This document shows, piece by piece, positions 46,917 to 59,330 of a stretch of DNA of 64,000 nt (position 1 is the stretch's first letter; every line of letters starts with the position of its first letter). Both the position numbers and the translations under genes were made by a program. The notes beneath the pieces are model-generated. The model saw only the letters and a list, made by a program, of their open reading frames with translations, did not search any database and was not told the DNA's origin. The DNA is from Polyodon spathula (taxonomy: Eukaryota > Chordata > Actinopteri > Acipenseriformes > Polyodontidae). The DNA lies in the NCBI RefSeq assembly GCF_017654505.1, contig NC_054541.1:43149986-43213985 (forward strand), read 5' to 3'.

Positions 46917-47354
46917 AAATAAGCGGTTACGTCAAAAAGGCATAATAATCACATAAAATGCCTTTTTATCACATTCCCAAACATTTTTTTTTTACCTTTG
47001 AATTCTCCGTCTTTTAAGCTGCTGAATGCCATTTGTAGTAGAAATATTCCAAGCACTGAAAATGTTTGCCCATTTTGAAATTCTCACGCTAGAAGCCAGT
47101 GAATTATTCATCAGAGACCAAGAAAACAAAAGCACAACCAAGCAACTGCCTTCAATATAAACCTGGTGGGAATAAACATGGAAACATTCAAAAGCAAGAG
47201 TGAAGATAGATACTAACTGACAGCAATTAATTTGGGATGTTTTACTGCTTTAAATTTTTTTTGTCCAGAGAGTACCTAGAGAGAGAGAGAGATGGAGAGA
47301 GCGAGAGCTGAGAGAGAGAAGAGCGAGAGCGAGAGATAGAGATATATATCTATA

Positions 47355-47387
<33 letters not shown>

Positions 47388-48813
47388 ATATATAGAATAT
47401 GCATATATATAGATATATCCGACTTCAGAATTGCATTAGGTTATAATTGTATCCCAGGGTTCAGGTTAATTTATTTAATTCACTTCAGCCCTATTTGTTA
47501 TTTTATTTTCATAATACATGGATTTCATGGCATTTGTTAAAATTAACAGGTTTTTTATTTTCAAAATACATCACAAATGAATTATGCAATTTGTCATTAT
47601 GCAATTTACTCTTTTGGTATCCTATGTTGGACCCATTCATTTTATATTCTGTAATTGGCAATCAGATTCTTTAACATTTCTAAGTGGGTGGTAAAGGTCA
47701 TTCATGCCATACCTTCCTAGCAATGCTAAATAAATCTATAGCCACAGGACACAATAAATTTCTGCATAGCTGTATGGAAGCCCAAGTGGTAATTAAAATA
47801 TAGTAGTCCTTCATCCAAATACAAAGTCAGATACATGAATCCTGTTTAAATACCATTATACACAGCAGTAACAATTACTATATTCACACAATTATTGTTC
47901 TGAGATTTAGCTTTTCTTAAAGTGTTTCCATTGCCGCATGAGTCTTTGCATTTGCTGCTGAGTGACAGGCTGGGAATCAAGACAGAGGTTGAAGTTGATA
48001 CACCCTGCCAGCAAACAGGATTTATTTACATATCAACAAACGGAAGCGCTCACCTGACACTACCAGCAATGGTAGTGCACAGAGTACATACAACACAGGG
48101 TATGAAAACTTTGGTGGCATCTACAAGCTCTGCACTGATCTCCGGCTACTTGCCCGGCTGTTTTGACTTGCTTACTCTTCGGTATCCAACCCTGGTTCTG
48201 GTTCTCACTCTCTCACAGACAGACAGACACACACACATCTGCAAACTTCAGCTTCTTTAGCCCAGTTGGCTTTGGTTTTGCAACAGCCCTGAGGTGAATA
48301 AATGGAACCTTTTTATACATGACGCCCCGCTGGAACTCACCTACCTGCTGATTAGATTCCACACCTGGTAATCACACACAACGGATTAATGTTAAATAAT
48401 TGAACAGAAGTACTACACTACATATTACCAGTACTTTGTATAATGTATAATAAACCATGTACATATTGAATTATGTTTGAACTGTTAGAACTTTCATGAA
48501 GGTCATCTTTGTTAAGATTCGTTTAACCAGTGACCTTTTTCCTTCTTTTGTGAAATAATAAAAAAAATTGTAACTGTAACTGCCTGAAACATATTTTTCT
48601 ATCCATGACATTTCTATACCTGAAAAATTAGGAAACAGAAGGCAAACAATATAATACAATTTCAGTTTCAATTTCCAGAGATCTTCTGTTGGGCAAATGA
48701 CCTTATTGCGCTAAATAATAAATAGCGCATGTAAAACCTGTTAAAACAAGTCAAGTCAGGCAATATTCTTGTGTGAGACGTGAATCATAACAAAATCAAA
48801 TACACACACACGC

Positions 48814-48849
<36 letters not shown>

Positions 48850-49149
48850 AAGATATTTATATATAATATCTATATATATATATATATATATCATACTGTA
48901 GTGTCTATTATAATGATGTCCTGTCACCCCCCCTCCCTTCCACTCTACACACACTTATTTTATTCCTGATGGTGCCTATGCTGCTGTATGATCTTTATTT
49001 ATGTGAAGACATCTCATCATGGGTACGTTAGGTGAGACAGCGAACCTCTCATCAAAGGAGCTGAAAGGTTAAGTGTCACTTTTTTTTGCAACCCATACTG
49101 CACTGTACTTATGATGTACTGTATGTGTCACACACACACACATCATAGA
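46791..49149. other. Intergenic DNA with poly-A and mixed GA/TA microsatellites
   Basis: It contains poly-A at 46869-46913, degenerate (GA)n at about 47276-47343 passing into TA/CTATA palindromic repeats to about 47420, and mixed CA/TA arrays at 48803-48892. No gene is recognised; ORFs at 47447-47674 and 47922-48260 lack family motifs. Confidence 0.55.
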
Positions 49150-49998
49150 CTATCTGCCCACTTTATTAGGACCTGTTTACCTGACTGGAATTGGCAGAAC
49201 TAATGCAGTAGTTTACTTAAGCATTGTTACGGATCAAGTTCACCTAACAGTGCTGTACTTGTCCCCTTGTGGCACTGGCTACGTTTAAGATGATAGTGTA
49301 CCCCTCTACTGTGCTGGAATTGTTCTTGAGTGGATTAAGATGATAGCGTACCCCTCTACAGTGCTGGAATTGTGCTTGAGTGGTTTAAGATGATAGTGTG
49401 CCCCTCTACTGTGCTGGAATTGTTCTTGAGTGGTTGACACGATACTGTGCCCCGCTACTGTGCTGGAATTGTTCTTGAGTGGTTTAAGATGATAGTGTGC
49501 CCCTCTATTGTGCTGGAGTTGTTCTTGAGTGGATTAAGATGATACTGTGCCCCTCTACTGTGCTGGAATTGTGCTTGAGTGGTTTAAGATGCTAGTGTGC
49601 CCCTCTACTGTGCTGGAATTGTGCTTGAGTGGTTTAAGATGATAGTGTTCCCCTCTACTGTGATGGAATTGTGCTTGAGTGGTTAACACGATAGTGTGCC
49701 CCTCTACTGTGCCGGAATTGTTCTTGAGTGAATTAAAGGAGACTTCAGGCATCTTCTATGGCCACCACAATCCCTCAATCACAATCCAATTGAGCATGTA
49801 CGGTATTAACTTGAAAAATGGTCCATCATCACGATCCCTAATTAACCTTTTTGCACCAATTGTCTGAAATATTAATGACTGTATGGATCAATATCTGCAG
49901 CTTGTGGAGTTTATATCACATCATGCCAAGACTGTGATCAGTAAACAGTGGCTAATCCGATATTAGGTATAGGTCCAAATAAAGTGGCCAAACAATGT
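49150..49998 (+). mobile_element. Tc1/mariner relic containing an expanded minisatellite
   Basis: The left end ctgcccactttattaggacc and the right end ggtccaaataaagtggccaa are inverted relatives of a common fish Tc1/mariner family (cactttattagg). Transposase remains near the right end read PQSLNHNPIEH at about 49763-49800, where NPIEH is the region of the catalytic Glu. The middle of the element is replaced by the tandem repeat at 49284-49736. Confidence 0.7.
49284..49736 (+). repeat. 50-bp minisatellite, about nine units
   Basis: Units of the form agatgatagtgtgcccctct followed by actgtgctggaattgttctt and gagtgg repeat nine times with a few substitutions (for example acacgata in two units, tgtgctt for tgttctt in several). 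The unit is not a multiple of three, so it is not a coding repeat. It sits within the mariner relic. Confidence 0.93.
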
Positions 49999-51613
49999 AT
50001 GTAAGTAAGTTGAATACAGGGAACACCTTTGGCCTGTCAGGCTATCTTGTGCAAATGTTTATGGTCAAATATATATAATATGTATAAATAAAAATAATTT
50101 AACAATACAGAAATACAATTTCCATCTCATACAGAGACATTGGATAAGGCTGCATCCCATCAACATCAAAGTCTACAATAATACAGTGCCTATGCTGTAA
50201 AATGTTATTTTGGATGAAAACTTTAGAGTTTAATACGCACACCTACACAATAATATCTCTCCAAGGAGTCAAACCTCTATCTATGCAGATTCATGACTCA
50301 TCTAAAACAGTTCACCTGTTATATTGCATTGAGAAGTTAAATGCTCCACTGAATATTCATCCTGTGACAACTCTACTGTTTCCCAAACAGTTTAAGAACA
50401 AAACAGAGCAGAATATAAATGGAACTATTTCTTTTTTATATTACTTTTTTTTTTTTAAATATCATATACAAAAAGTGAACAAATTATTCCCTGAAGCCTA
50501 TGGATTCAATGAACATGGATGTTTACTATGGAATGTTTCATTCAAAACTATATATTTGAGACCTCTGTAGCTAATAAAACTGCAAAACAGGTAGGATTTA
50601 TGGAATCTCTGTGTTAGCCACAATCACTTTAAGAGAACCCATGGTACTTATTGTAAAAAAATTAGCTGAAATATTTAATGAAAAACTAAGACCAGTCTTT
50701 AGGACTATTTCACCACCATGTTATCCACATGCAAGGGAAGATTCAGACTACTTGGCTTAGTTTGTTTCACTTCATTTATTGGAAGGAATTTGTTTTTTAC
50801 CTTTAGTGGTCTTAATGTTTTAAGCAGATGGGAAAGAAACACAACAATGTTAAAGTATGCTAATAATACATTTTCCCATGACAACCATGTATTAGATGAA
50901 AACAAAGACAGAAGGGAGGTCAGCTAAAGGCTCCTTTCCTCTATGCTGTTTGAAATTAGATACTGGTAGAGTACACCCAATATATTGCCTAGGTGTGAGG
51001 TGGAAAAGATATTTAAAGCACTTTGAGGTGCAACATAAATGTTTTGTAAATTTGTTTTGTATTCATGCAAAAAAAAGCATATTGCTGAAAAAGTGAAATA
51101 CAGATGGATTCCAAGGAAAAAACAAGAAAAAAAATCCCCTGCAATAATACCATCAATAGGGCAGGGCTGGAAATTCACGCTGGCCCTACACCCAGTGAGC
51201 TTCGGAACTACCTTCAATTAAGTGTATTGTTTAAATGACCAGGAGTCAAGAGGTTGATGTGAAACAAACTGAACTGACCTTATAGCTGCATGAACAACAA
51301 TTATTAGTACATCTGCAAATTTAGGTGTGGTCTATACATGTTGTGAGAAGTGCAATCAATTCAGGGTGGGGGCCTGTATGTTTAATGGGCACCTGATCAT
51401 TTCACTACTATATCTAAACAAGTGGAGTGCTAAACTCAGGATTGGAAGCAGGGCTCCTGCAGGGTGCAGGGGTTAAAGCCATCATATCGTCTCCATGTCG
51501 GCAAGCAAGGTATTTAAAAGGGCTCTGGATGGGATAAGGGGTTATTCCTTAAGGACTGTTGTCTCAAATTCCTTCAGTGAAGTCAGGGGAAGAAATCTAC
51601 AACCAAGTCTGTT
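49999..51613. other. Intergenic DNA with nothing recognised
   Basis: No ORF in this stretch shows family motifs. The long ORF at 50202-50570 is low-information and unsupported. Confidence 0.45.
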
Positions 51614-51804
51614 CTAAAGAATAGATCCATCAGATTTAAGACTTGTTTACCCGAATTCTACCAAATTTGCCCTATGTGTGGTATAAATATAACTGTACAT
51701 AATTACTCACAATAATGTAAAGACAATTTGCATAGTGTGCAGTTACATTGAATACATGTTGAAATGTTGCAAAGTCTCCCTTGTTTAGCCAACCTGACAA
51801 GAAT
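51614..51804. repeat. 190-bp direct repeat, left copy
   Basis: It runs from ctaaagaatagatccatcag to ttagccaacctgacaagaat. It matches 53025-53214 with few differences over its whole length and in the same orientation. Outside both boundaries the sequences are unrelated, so this is a discrete repeat unit. Confidence 0.92.
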
Positions 51805-53024
51805 GAATGAACTTCATGCTGATTTGAACTCGGCTCTCGCCAAGATAAGCACCAACTAAGATGTAGCTTTGCAGTAAACTAATGTGATCCATCTGCATCT
51901 CCATACATTTGCGTTGTTTACCATCTGATGATGTAGATATCCTTCTGTCTGGTGTTGATTGCTGAAGTGTAATGCTGGCTCCAGGGATCAGCTCATTTTG
52001 CCTCCCCAGCACATAAGAGCAGAGCAGAGATTGGTAGCTGCACTATTCCTTTACCATAAGGTCCCACTCCTCTGAGGCAGCGTAGAACTCCCAACCATTT
52101 CCTGACGTATGAACTGATTAAAGCTTCCAGCTGCTCAACTGTTGTCAAAGAAACCTCATAAACAGTCAGTGACCACAGCAGTCTTGGCAGTAGACCAAAC
52201 TGAAAGAACCAGAGTTTCAGTTTGCCTGGTAAAGCGCTGCTGTCTATGCTCTTCAACCCTTCCACTGCTTGTTGTCTAACTTCTCCCACACGAACTGTGT
52301 CCTTTAGATCCCTGTCGTACCATCTCCCTAGACTTTTCACTGGCTTCTCGGACACTGTTGGTATTGCCTCACCATTAATGTAGAACCTTTTATCTACTAC
52401 TTTACTTTTAATTATAGAGATGCTCCTTGATTTAGTGGGCTTGAATTGCATTTGTGCCCACTCAATGTTTTTGGTTCATTTGCACAATAATCGATTAGTG
52501 CAGGCTACTGTTGTAGTCATTGTTGTCATGTCATCCATGTATGCTCAAATTGGTGGTAGTCGCATTCCAGAAGCCAATCGCTCTCCTCCCACTAACCATT
52601 TTGATGCCCTTATAAGTACTTCCATTGTCATGGTAAAAGCCAGTGGAGAAATGGTACATGCTGCCATTATTCCAACTTCTAGGCATTGCCATGTAGTGCT
52701 GAATTCTGAAGTTGAAAAACTAAATTGCAAATCTTCAAAGTAGGCTTTCACTAATTATTGTCATCGGTACGCTGAAAAAATCAAATGCTGCCCAAAGAAG
52801 TTCATGTGGCACTGATCCATATGCATTTGCCAAATCCAGGAATGTCATATGGAGCTCCTTTCTCTCCTTTTTTGCTGATTGAATTTGTTGCCAGATTACG
52901 CTGATGTGTTCTAAGCATCCTGAGAAATCTGGAATGTCTGCATTTTGTACTGAAGTGTCAATGAAGCAGTTCTTTAATAGGTAGGTTGACAATCTCTGAG
53001 CAATAATGCTGAAGAAAATCTTGC
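51805..53024 (-). pseudogene. Non-LTR-type reverse transcriptase fragment, minus strand
   Basis: Reading from 53024 down: GKIFFSIIAQRLSTYLLKN, CFIDTSVQNADIPDFSGCLEH, FLDLANAYGSVPHELLWAAF (first catalytic Asp), then CTISPLAFTMTMEVLIRASK and RLPPI-stop-AYMDDMTT, with the catalytic YMDD at about 52533-52522. Next come KPTKSRSISIIK, KPVKSLGRWYDRDLKDT, ALPGKLKLWFFQFGLLPRLL and SSYVRKWLGVLRCL, ending near 51993. The TGA before AYMDD fits decay of a CGA arginine codon, and other frame shifts occur, so it is inactive. The 5' part before GKIFF is missing. The clade is uncertain. I do not recognise an endonuclease domain. Confidence 0.8.
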
Positions 53025-53214
53025 CTAAAGAATAGATCCATCAGATTTAAGACTTGTTTACCCAAATTCTACCAAATTTGCCTCCTGTGTGGTATAAATA
53101 TAGCTGTATATAATTACATTAATAATGTGAAGACAATTTGCACAGTGTGCAGTGACACTGAATAAATGTTGAAATGTTGCAAAGTCTCATTTGTTTAGCC
53201 AACCTGACAAGAAT
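53025..53214. repeat. 190-bp direct repeat, right copy
   Basis: It is the partner of 51614-51804. It starts exactly where recognisable RT sequence (GKIFF) begins on the minus strand, so the pair brackets the RT fragment. Confidence 0.92.
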
Positions 53215-54866
53215 ACCATTGAAATATGATGATTTTGGTAGTTAGAGGCCATTTGATACCTTTAGGACTGCAAATGGTAGCCTTAACACTGAATCCATGG
53301 GTGACCTTAAAGTGTTAATGAACAGGGTGTAGGGTTTAAACCACAATGCATTACGTTACCTAGCTTGCAGCTTTGCTGTGTGTATGCCTGCAATGTCTTT
53401 TTCAACATATTTACAATTGGTTTGATATTGGTTAATCTGCTCTACCTGCTTGCTCCGACCCAGGTACAGAGGGGTGGGAACAGTTATATGAATATGTATT
53501 TTCTCTTCTAGTGATAATGCGGATGATCAGGCAGAATGTGACTTCAAAGTGTCAACCATTTAACTGTGTATAAAGAGCATTTAATTGTGTTTGTCAAATT
53601 AAATGTATATGTGCTAATTTCAGAGATACTTTAGCCTTAATTAAAAGCTGAAGTGAATGCAGTCAGAAGTGAGGTTAGCTGTTGAATTAACTGTGATGTG
53701 GGAATCACTTGCAAACATGTATGCTTACTGCGCAATTCTCCTTTATACCTTTCACACAAGACCAAAGTCTCATCATTGAAGAAAAATATTCACATGTTTC
53801 TAAGCAACAACACTAGGGCACCTTCTGGGGCTCTTACGGCAATAAAAACAAACAATATATTGAGAAATAATTTCAAGACCTAAATGTCATAATAGCTTCT
53901 GCTCTAATAAGTCCATTGCAGGAGCTATGATACCTGAAAATGGGTCACTACAGCTGATGTCTTGTATGTGTCTTTCTACATACTGTAATAATGGGATAAC
54001 AAAAGCTGAACAAATTTTGCATCAGAAGGACTTTTTTTTAAGCATATGTTTCCAGGGATTGAATACAAATAGGTTTTACTTTTTAAATTTTATTTATTTA
54101 TTTATTTATTTATTTTATGCATTTAACTGTATTTGGTATCTGCTGGTCCAGATACCCAGGCAATCCATTATATATAAAAAAAAAAAAAGATTAAATCTAG
54201 ATATATAAGCATTAAATGCCAAAAAATGCCTTCCATGTTTTTTGGGGTTTTTTTGATGATGTGATCTACTTTTTTAATGCAAATTATTATCTTTACTATT
54301 ATAAGATGAATGCATCTTATAATAGTCTTGTACGTATTTAGCACAGCGATTCAGTCATGAGACTAATACCACCACTTTTTGTTGAACTTTTGCACACATT
54401 TTTTTATAGAAATGTAGGGAGGGTGAATCATGGTCTCTATGGTAATGAGGGGTTTATATTTATAACCTTGACATATATGCTGAATTGATTAATCAGAGCA
54501 TCTGAAAGATAGATTAACCAAAGTGCCGTATGATATGTCATTGTAATGATTGTTCTGCTGTAATACAATCAGTAAGATCCTAAATATTAGGACAAAGTCA
54601 GCTATTTCAGTTAATATCTATACTTTTTAAACAGTTTTAAGGTACTGTCTTTTAATGTTTAGCAAATTATATTTAATGTAATCTTGCACAGTGGTACATA
54701 TAAAAATTCTGAGTTCCAGGATTTTAACATGATATAATTACAGTCATATTTGTAATTACTATGTTTCTGTTTTATTTGGTTCTGAAGTCATCAGTAGAGC
54801 ACAGGTTTCCTTAAAATACAAATGAAAACTAGGAGGCCAGGCATGCTGAAAGTAGATGCATGTTTA
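53215..54866. other. Intergenic DNA with nothing recognised
   Basis: It contains a (TTTA)n stretch at about 54088-54117 and a poly-A run near 54176-54188. No coding sequence is supported. Confidence 0.45.
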
Positions 54867-56099
54867 CCCTGAGTGTACAAAATATTAGGAACACCTGCTC
54901 GTTCCATGAAATAGACTGAGGAGGTGAATCCAGGTGAAAGCTATGATCCTTTATTGATGTAACCTGTTAAATCCACTTCAATCAGTGTAGATGAAGGGGA
55001 GACAGGTTAAAGAAGGATTTTTAAGCCTTGACACAACTGAGACATGAATTATGTACGTGTGCCATTCAGAGGGTAGTGGACAAAAGATTTAAGTGCCTTT
55101 GAACGGGGTATGGTAGTAAGTGCCAGGTGCGCCGGTTTGAGTGTGTCAAGAACTGCAACGCTGCTGGGTTTTTCACGCTCAGCAGTTTCCCGTGTATATC
55201 AAAGATGGTTCACCACCTAAAGAACATCCAGCCAATGGCATTCCAGTGGTCAAAAATGGCTCATTGATGAAAGAGGCCAAAGGAGGCTGACACGAATTGT
55301 GCAGAGCAGCAGACAGTTACAGTTACTCAACTGACAGTCCAGTATAACATTGGTGCCGAAAGACCCATAAAAGAATGCACAACTCGTAGTACCTTGACAC
55401 GAATGGGGTATGGCAGCCAACGACCTAACAGAGTTCCACTTCTTTCAGCAAAACACAAAAAACTGCAGTTTCAGGGGGCTAAGGAACGAAAACACTGGAG
55501 GATTGGAAAAACATTGCCTGGTCTGATGAATCCCAGTTCCTGCTGTTTCACGCTGATGGGAGGACTAGGGTATGGAGAAAACCAGATGAGTACATGCATT
55601 CATCATGCTGTGTGTCAACATTGGAGGCTGGTGGTGGTGGTGTGATGGTGTGGGGTGTGTTTTCATGGCACACATTGGGTCCCTTGATAAAAGTGGAGCA
55701 ACGTTTGAATGTCACAGGATATCTGAACATCATTGCCAATCAGGTGCATCCCTTCATGGCAGCAGTGTATCCATCTGCTAATGGATTTTTTCAGCAGGAT
55801 AATGCACCATGCCACAAGGCTAGTATTATCCAGGAATGGTTACACAAACATGACAGTGAATTCAGCTTACTGCAGTGGCCTGCCAAGTCACCAGATCTCA
55901 ATCAAATTGAGCATCTGTGGGATGAGATGGAACAACCTATTCGGAGTAGAGATCCACTACCAGCCAACTTGACACATCCCTGTGGAACGCTTTCGACACC
56001 TTGTAGAGCCCATGCTTGATGAATTGAGGCTGTTCTGAAGTCAAAAGGGGGTGCAACTCAATACTAGGAAGGTGTTCCTAATGTTTTGTACACTCAGTG
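54867..56099 (+). mobile_element. Tc1-like transposon, 1.23 kb, with TA target duplication
   Basis: The left end ccctgagtgtacaaaatatt and the right end aatgttttgtacactcagtg form terminal inverted repeats of about 28-30 bases (aggaacacct left, aggtgttcct right). TA lies at 54865-54866 and 56100-56101. The length fits a full-size Tc1 with short repeats, and the inside is a decayed transposase gene. It is a different family from the element at 18261. Confidence 0.92.
55130..56068 (+). pseudogene. Tc1-like transposase, frame-shifted
   Basis: Pieces in several frames give the DNA-binding half (about 55130-55400) and then KERKHWRI leading to the catalytic WSDESQF at about 55527-55547. From 55636 to 55960 comes GGGGVMVWGVFSW, FFQQDNAPCHKA (second Asp) and PDLNQIEHLWDEME (catalytic Glu). 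The C-terminal part continues past a frame change near 55974 to gggtgcaactcaatac. At least two indels break the gene. The three acidic catalytic residues are individually conserved. Confidence 0.85.
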
Positions 56100-56101
56100 T
56101 A

Positions 56102-57900
56102 TAGTGCAATGCTTGGGCAATTTGATTGGCTTGCATGTTTACAAGTTAAATAGGACCTGCTACTCCAGCAGCCCACATGTGCAAATTAGAACATTTACAA
56201 AACACTAAAGGCTTTTCTGTGTCTCAAAACAATAAATAAATAGAATAATGTGACCTTTCCTGGTGAGCCTTTACTTTTAAATGTTTGCATTTAACCTTCA
56301 TTAAATATTGTATTATGTTCTCCATGCATACTGGTGTGTCAGACTATGCCTTTAGTACTCATCCAGCCTTGGGGCAATCGCTGATGTATTCAGGAACACA
56401 TCCGTCTCTTCTGTCAGATTCCTACTGAGAGCTGGCAGGCTTTGTAGATTCTCTCTTAACCTCTGTCAGTCAGATCACCTTTTTCTGGAACTGTAGGTTT
56501 GTATCAAGGAATGGTACAAAAACAGGTCAGATTATTCAGCTAAAATTTGATGAGTTTTGTAGGTAATGTGCAATTTTCAGAACAGGGAAGGTTGGCCCCT
56601 TTATATATGATTTTTTTTATTTACTTTTTTTTTTTTAAATACCAAGTGTTAAACACAGAGTTAATTTTAAAATGATATATAACGTGGCAGATCTTAATAT
56701 CACTGCCCATATAAATCACACTGCTGTATTCACTTTGGGGTGATTCTCTGTCTCCCATAGTAACAACACTAAATACAACAAAAATACAGTGGCCAGAGAG
56801 AAGTTTACAAGTAAAGCTGCTGTTACTGTATGTAATTAAAACAAAACCATAGCAGTCCATCATGAATACGAATATAAACCACAGAAATAAATATGATATT
56901 GTATATGGAAACTCAACATTTACAAAATCTAGTAAATAACAACAACAAAAATGTAAACAAATACCTTTGCTTCAATATGCATTCAGTCTATTATGAATAG
57001 AAAATAGTGCCCTGGCCGGCCGGGCCCATAAAATAGTTTTTTTCTTTTTTCTGACTGGTCGATCGGCCGCGGCATAAAAAAGACAATGCCGTTTGCAGTG
57101 ATGAATACTCATGCATAAATAATATAACTGAAGTAAGAATAATAAATTAAGAGAGTCAAGTTGCGCTGTGTTTAAAAGCCACAAACTGTCTCCTCAATCA
57201 ATTACAGCACAGATCTTGATGATAGTAATAATAACAGGTGCTAGAAGAATGCACCCATCTTTTCGGAGGCGCTATTATTATTATTATCAGCGACTTGGGT
57301 TTTTATTACTCTGTCTACCATAGTGTAAAGCACATAGAAAAAAATAGCCACAAAAGTCCTTTCCACATCAGCCTCCATTGCTCGTAAAGTTGTTTTCTGT
57401 CCTTTCTTTTTAAAAAAGGGAGCACAATCTATCCCACAATCCCTCTGAGACCTCCTACAGCAGACGAAGAACATCTGACAATGGCCAAGTTTGCAAAAAG
57501 TTCAGGAGCTGGGGTTGAGCCGGCAGAGGAAACGAGGCAAAAGAGAACATATATACATAACATGGTTTGTGTGTTTTTAGAGATATAACCTTTTTCAGAA
57601 CCACTTCCTTTGTTAATCACATACTCTTGCTTCCTGCCTTTTCAGAAAATGTGATCCCTCGGCTGCGCCAAATCTCTACCCTTCTGCTCTTTAAAGAAAG
57701 ATTAAATGGAGCTGCCTCCTTTCTCTAGCTTGTAGTTTACCTCTTCAAGTATAATTTGTACGTTTACATTTTTTAAATAAAACAGTTACACTTTAAAACC
57801 ATGCTAAATTCATATGTATTCCAATGGGTTATATATATGGAATGGTCTCCCACTTCAATAGATTATGTATCTGATCTAGTTATCTTTATAATTTGAAAAG
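56102..57900. other. Intergenic DNA, nothing firmly recognised
   Basis: A GC-rich palindromic patch lies at 57008-57072 (ccggccgggccc, gatcggccgcgg), and ATT/AAT runs border 57225-57285 in opposite sense. No gene is supported; the ORFs at 57241-57620 lack family motifs. Confidence 0.45.
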
Positions 57901-58059
57901 TACCATATTCCTTCAAATTTAAGATGCCCTTGAATTTAAGAAACAGCCCAAATCCCCCACATTCAACTTGAGGAAAAAATCAAATGAAGATGCATTGGTA
58001 ACACTTTATATTAAACCTTAGCGGTCCATTTATTCAGTGCATGTTAGATATGGGGTGCC

Positions 58060-58103
<44 letters not shown>

Positions 58104-58935
58104 ATTAATATTTTAATATATCTCTTTTTTTTTCCAGATTTAGCTTAAATCTTGTATTGTTTCCCCAGATATATAAATGTTGTGAAAATAAATAAATATT
58201 ATTTTAAATGTGTACATTCAGATATAATTTATAAATCTAGTTGCAAGATTCCAGGAATGTTGCAGTTCAAGCTTTAGTTCAGCCATGGAAAGATTCCTAA
58301 GGCCATTGGTGAGCTCCGGAAATAAAATTAGCACCGAATATAATGGCAAAAGATATAGGACACAAATGTAAAATGCAAGTCCAATATTTCCAATAACTCA
58401 CCGTCATAGCTCTTGTTAAAACAGCAGAAGATTGTGACAACGACATTGGATAGACAAACAGTGGCTACTGAAGAACAAAACAAGGTAAGATTATTATTAT
58501 TATTATTTTTCGTTGCAGATTTTAGGAAATGTTACTGCGGATTTCTGTAGTGACTAGCTGATGACACTTTGTGACAGGGAGCCCCCTGTTTCTGGTTCAG
58601 ATGCGTTGCTGCAGCGGTAAACAGGAAGATTTTTCCGGAGCTGACTGGGGGGCCCTGATTTGCTGGAAGGCATGCCCGGGCAGCCAGTTTGAGGCTACTG
58701 CACTATGGCCATAGCTACACAGGCAGGCAGTGAGCTTGCCTTATTTACGTCTAGGAGAGCTTCTGCTCTACAGGATAACTACTACAGAAACCTTCGACTG
58801 CCAGGCAGTCACGTTGCTCTATGACTGTTCGGGCAGTCACATATTTTGTTGCCAATTTTAATACATGCACCACTATACTGTACTCGAAGTAAAAAATTGG
58901 TTTACTTAAATTCTTAAATTTGAAGGAATATGGTA
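57901..58935. mobile_element. 1035-bp terminal-inverted-repeat element
   Basis: The left end taccatattccttcaaattt is an exact inverse of the right end aaatttgaaggaatatggta, with 23 matching bases in all. No transposase frame is seen inside, so it is non-autonomous. A single related end lies at 44227. No convincing target duplication was found. The interior has a 40-base poly-A tract and an ATT run. Confidence 0.85.
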
Positions 58936-59028
58936 ACTCGATAATCATTTGAAAATATTCAGACTCCATTCATAAACATGAAATAAGATGGACTGTAAAT
59001 TAATTTTCAGCAATTATTTTCGAGTGGT

Positions 59029-59330
59029 ATACATTGTCTGGCTACTTTACTGGGAACCCAGCACTTAATATGAGGTGGGCCACCGTTATCCCCGATACCA
59101 GCTTTCACACGGCTCCAAAAGCTAAGGAAAGGTGTTTCAAGAGATGTGTTGTTGAAAGTTCAACCCAGACATGCTCGAATTGAGCAATATATACTTTTTT
59201 CAAAAATCTGTTCTTGACCTCTGTTTCATACATATCCACTAAATCCCGTAACAGGGCATCAGAAAACCTTCACCTATGATATGCTGGCAATTAAGTCTGT
59301 TTCTGGTTCAGCAGCCAGATCTTTACCTCA
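59029..59330. mobile_element. Mariner/Tc1 terminal fragment
   Basis: The sequence tacattgtctggctacttta, followed by aggtgggccaccg and ataccagctttcacacggct, resembles the end of the family found at 49150-49998 and the typical subterminal wording of that group. The matching other end was not found. Confidence 0.5.

Noticed and set aside
49284..49736. Regularly spaced repeat that could look like a CRISPR array
   Set aside because: Units are contiguous 50-mers without unique spacers, in a vertebrate genome, inside a mariner relic: a minisatellite.
51614..53214. LTR retrotransposon
   Set aside because: Repeats lack TG...CA ends, no primer binding site or gag/protease/integrase is visible, and the RT wording is non-LTR-like. 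Kept only as an unresolved finding.
57000..57290. GC-rich palindromic patch and opposed ATT/AAT runs as a mobile element
   Set aside because: No consistent terminal repeats or duplication; too little to support a call.
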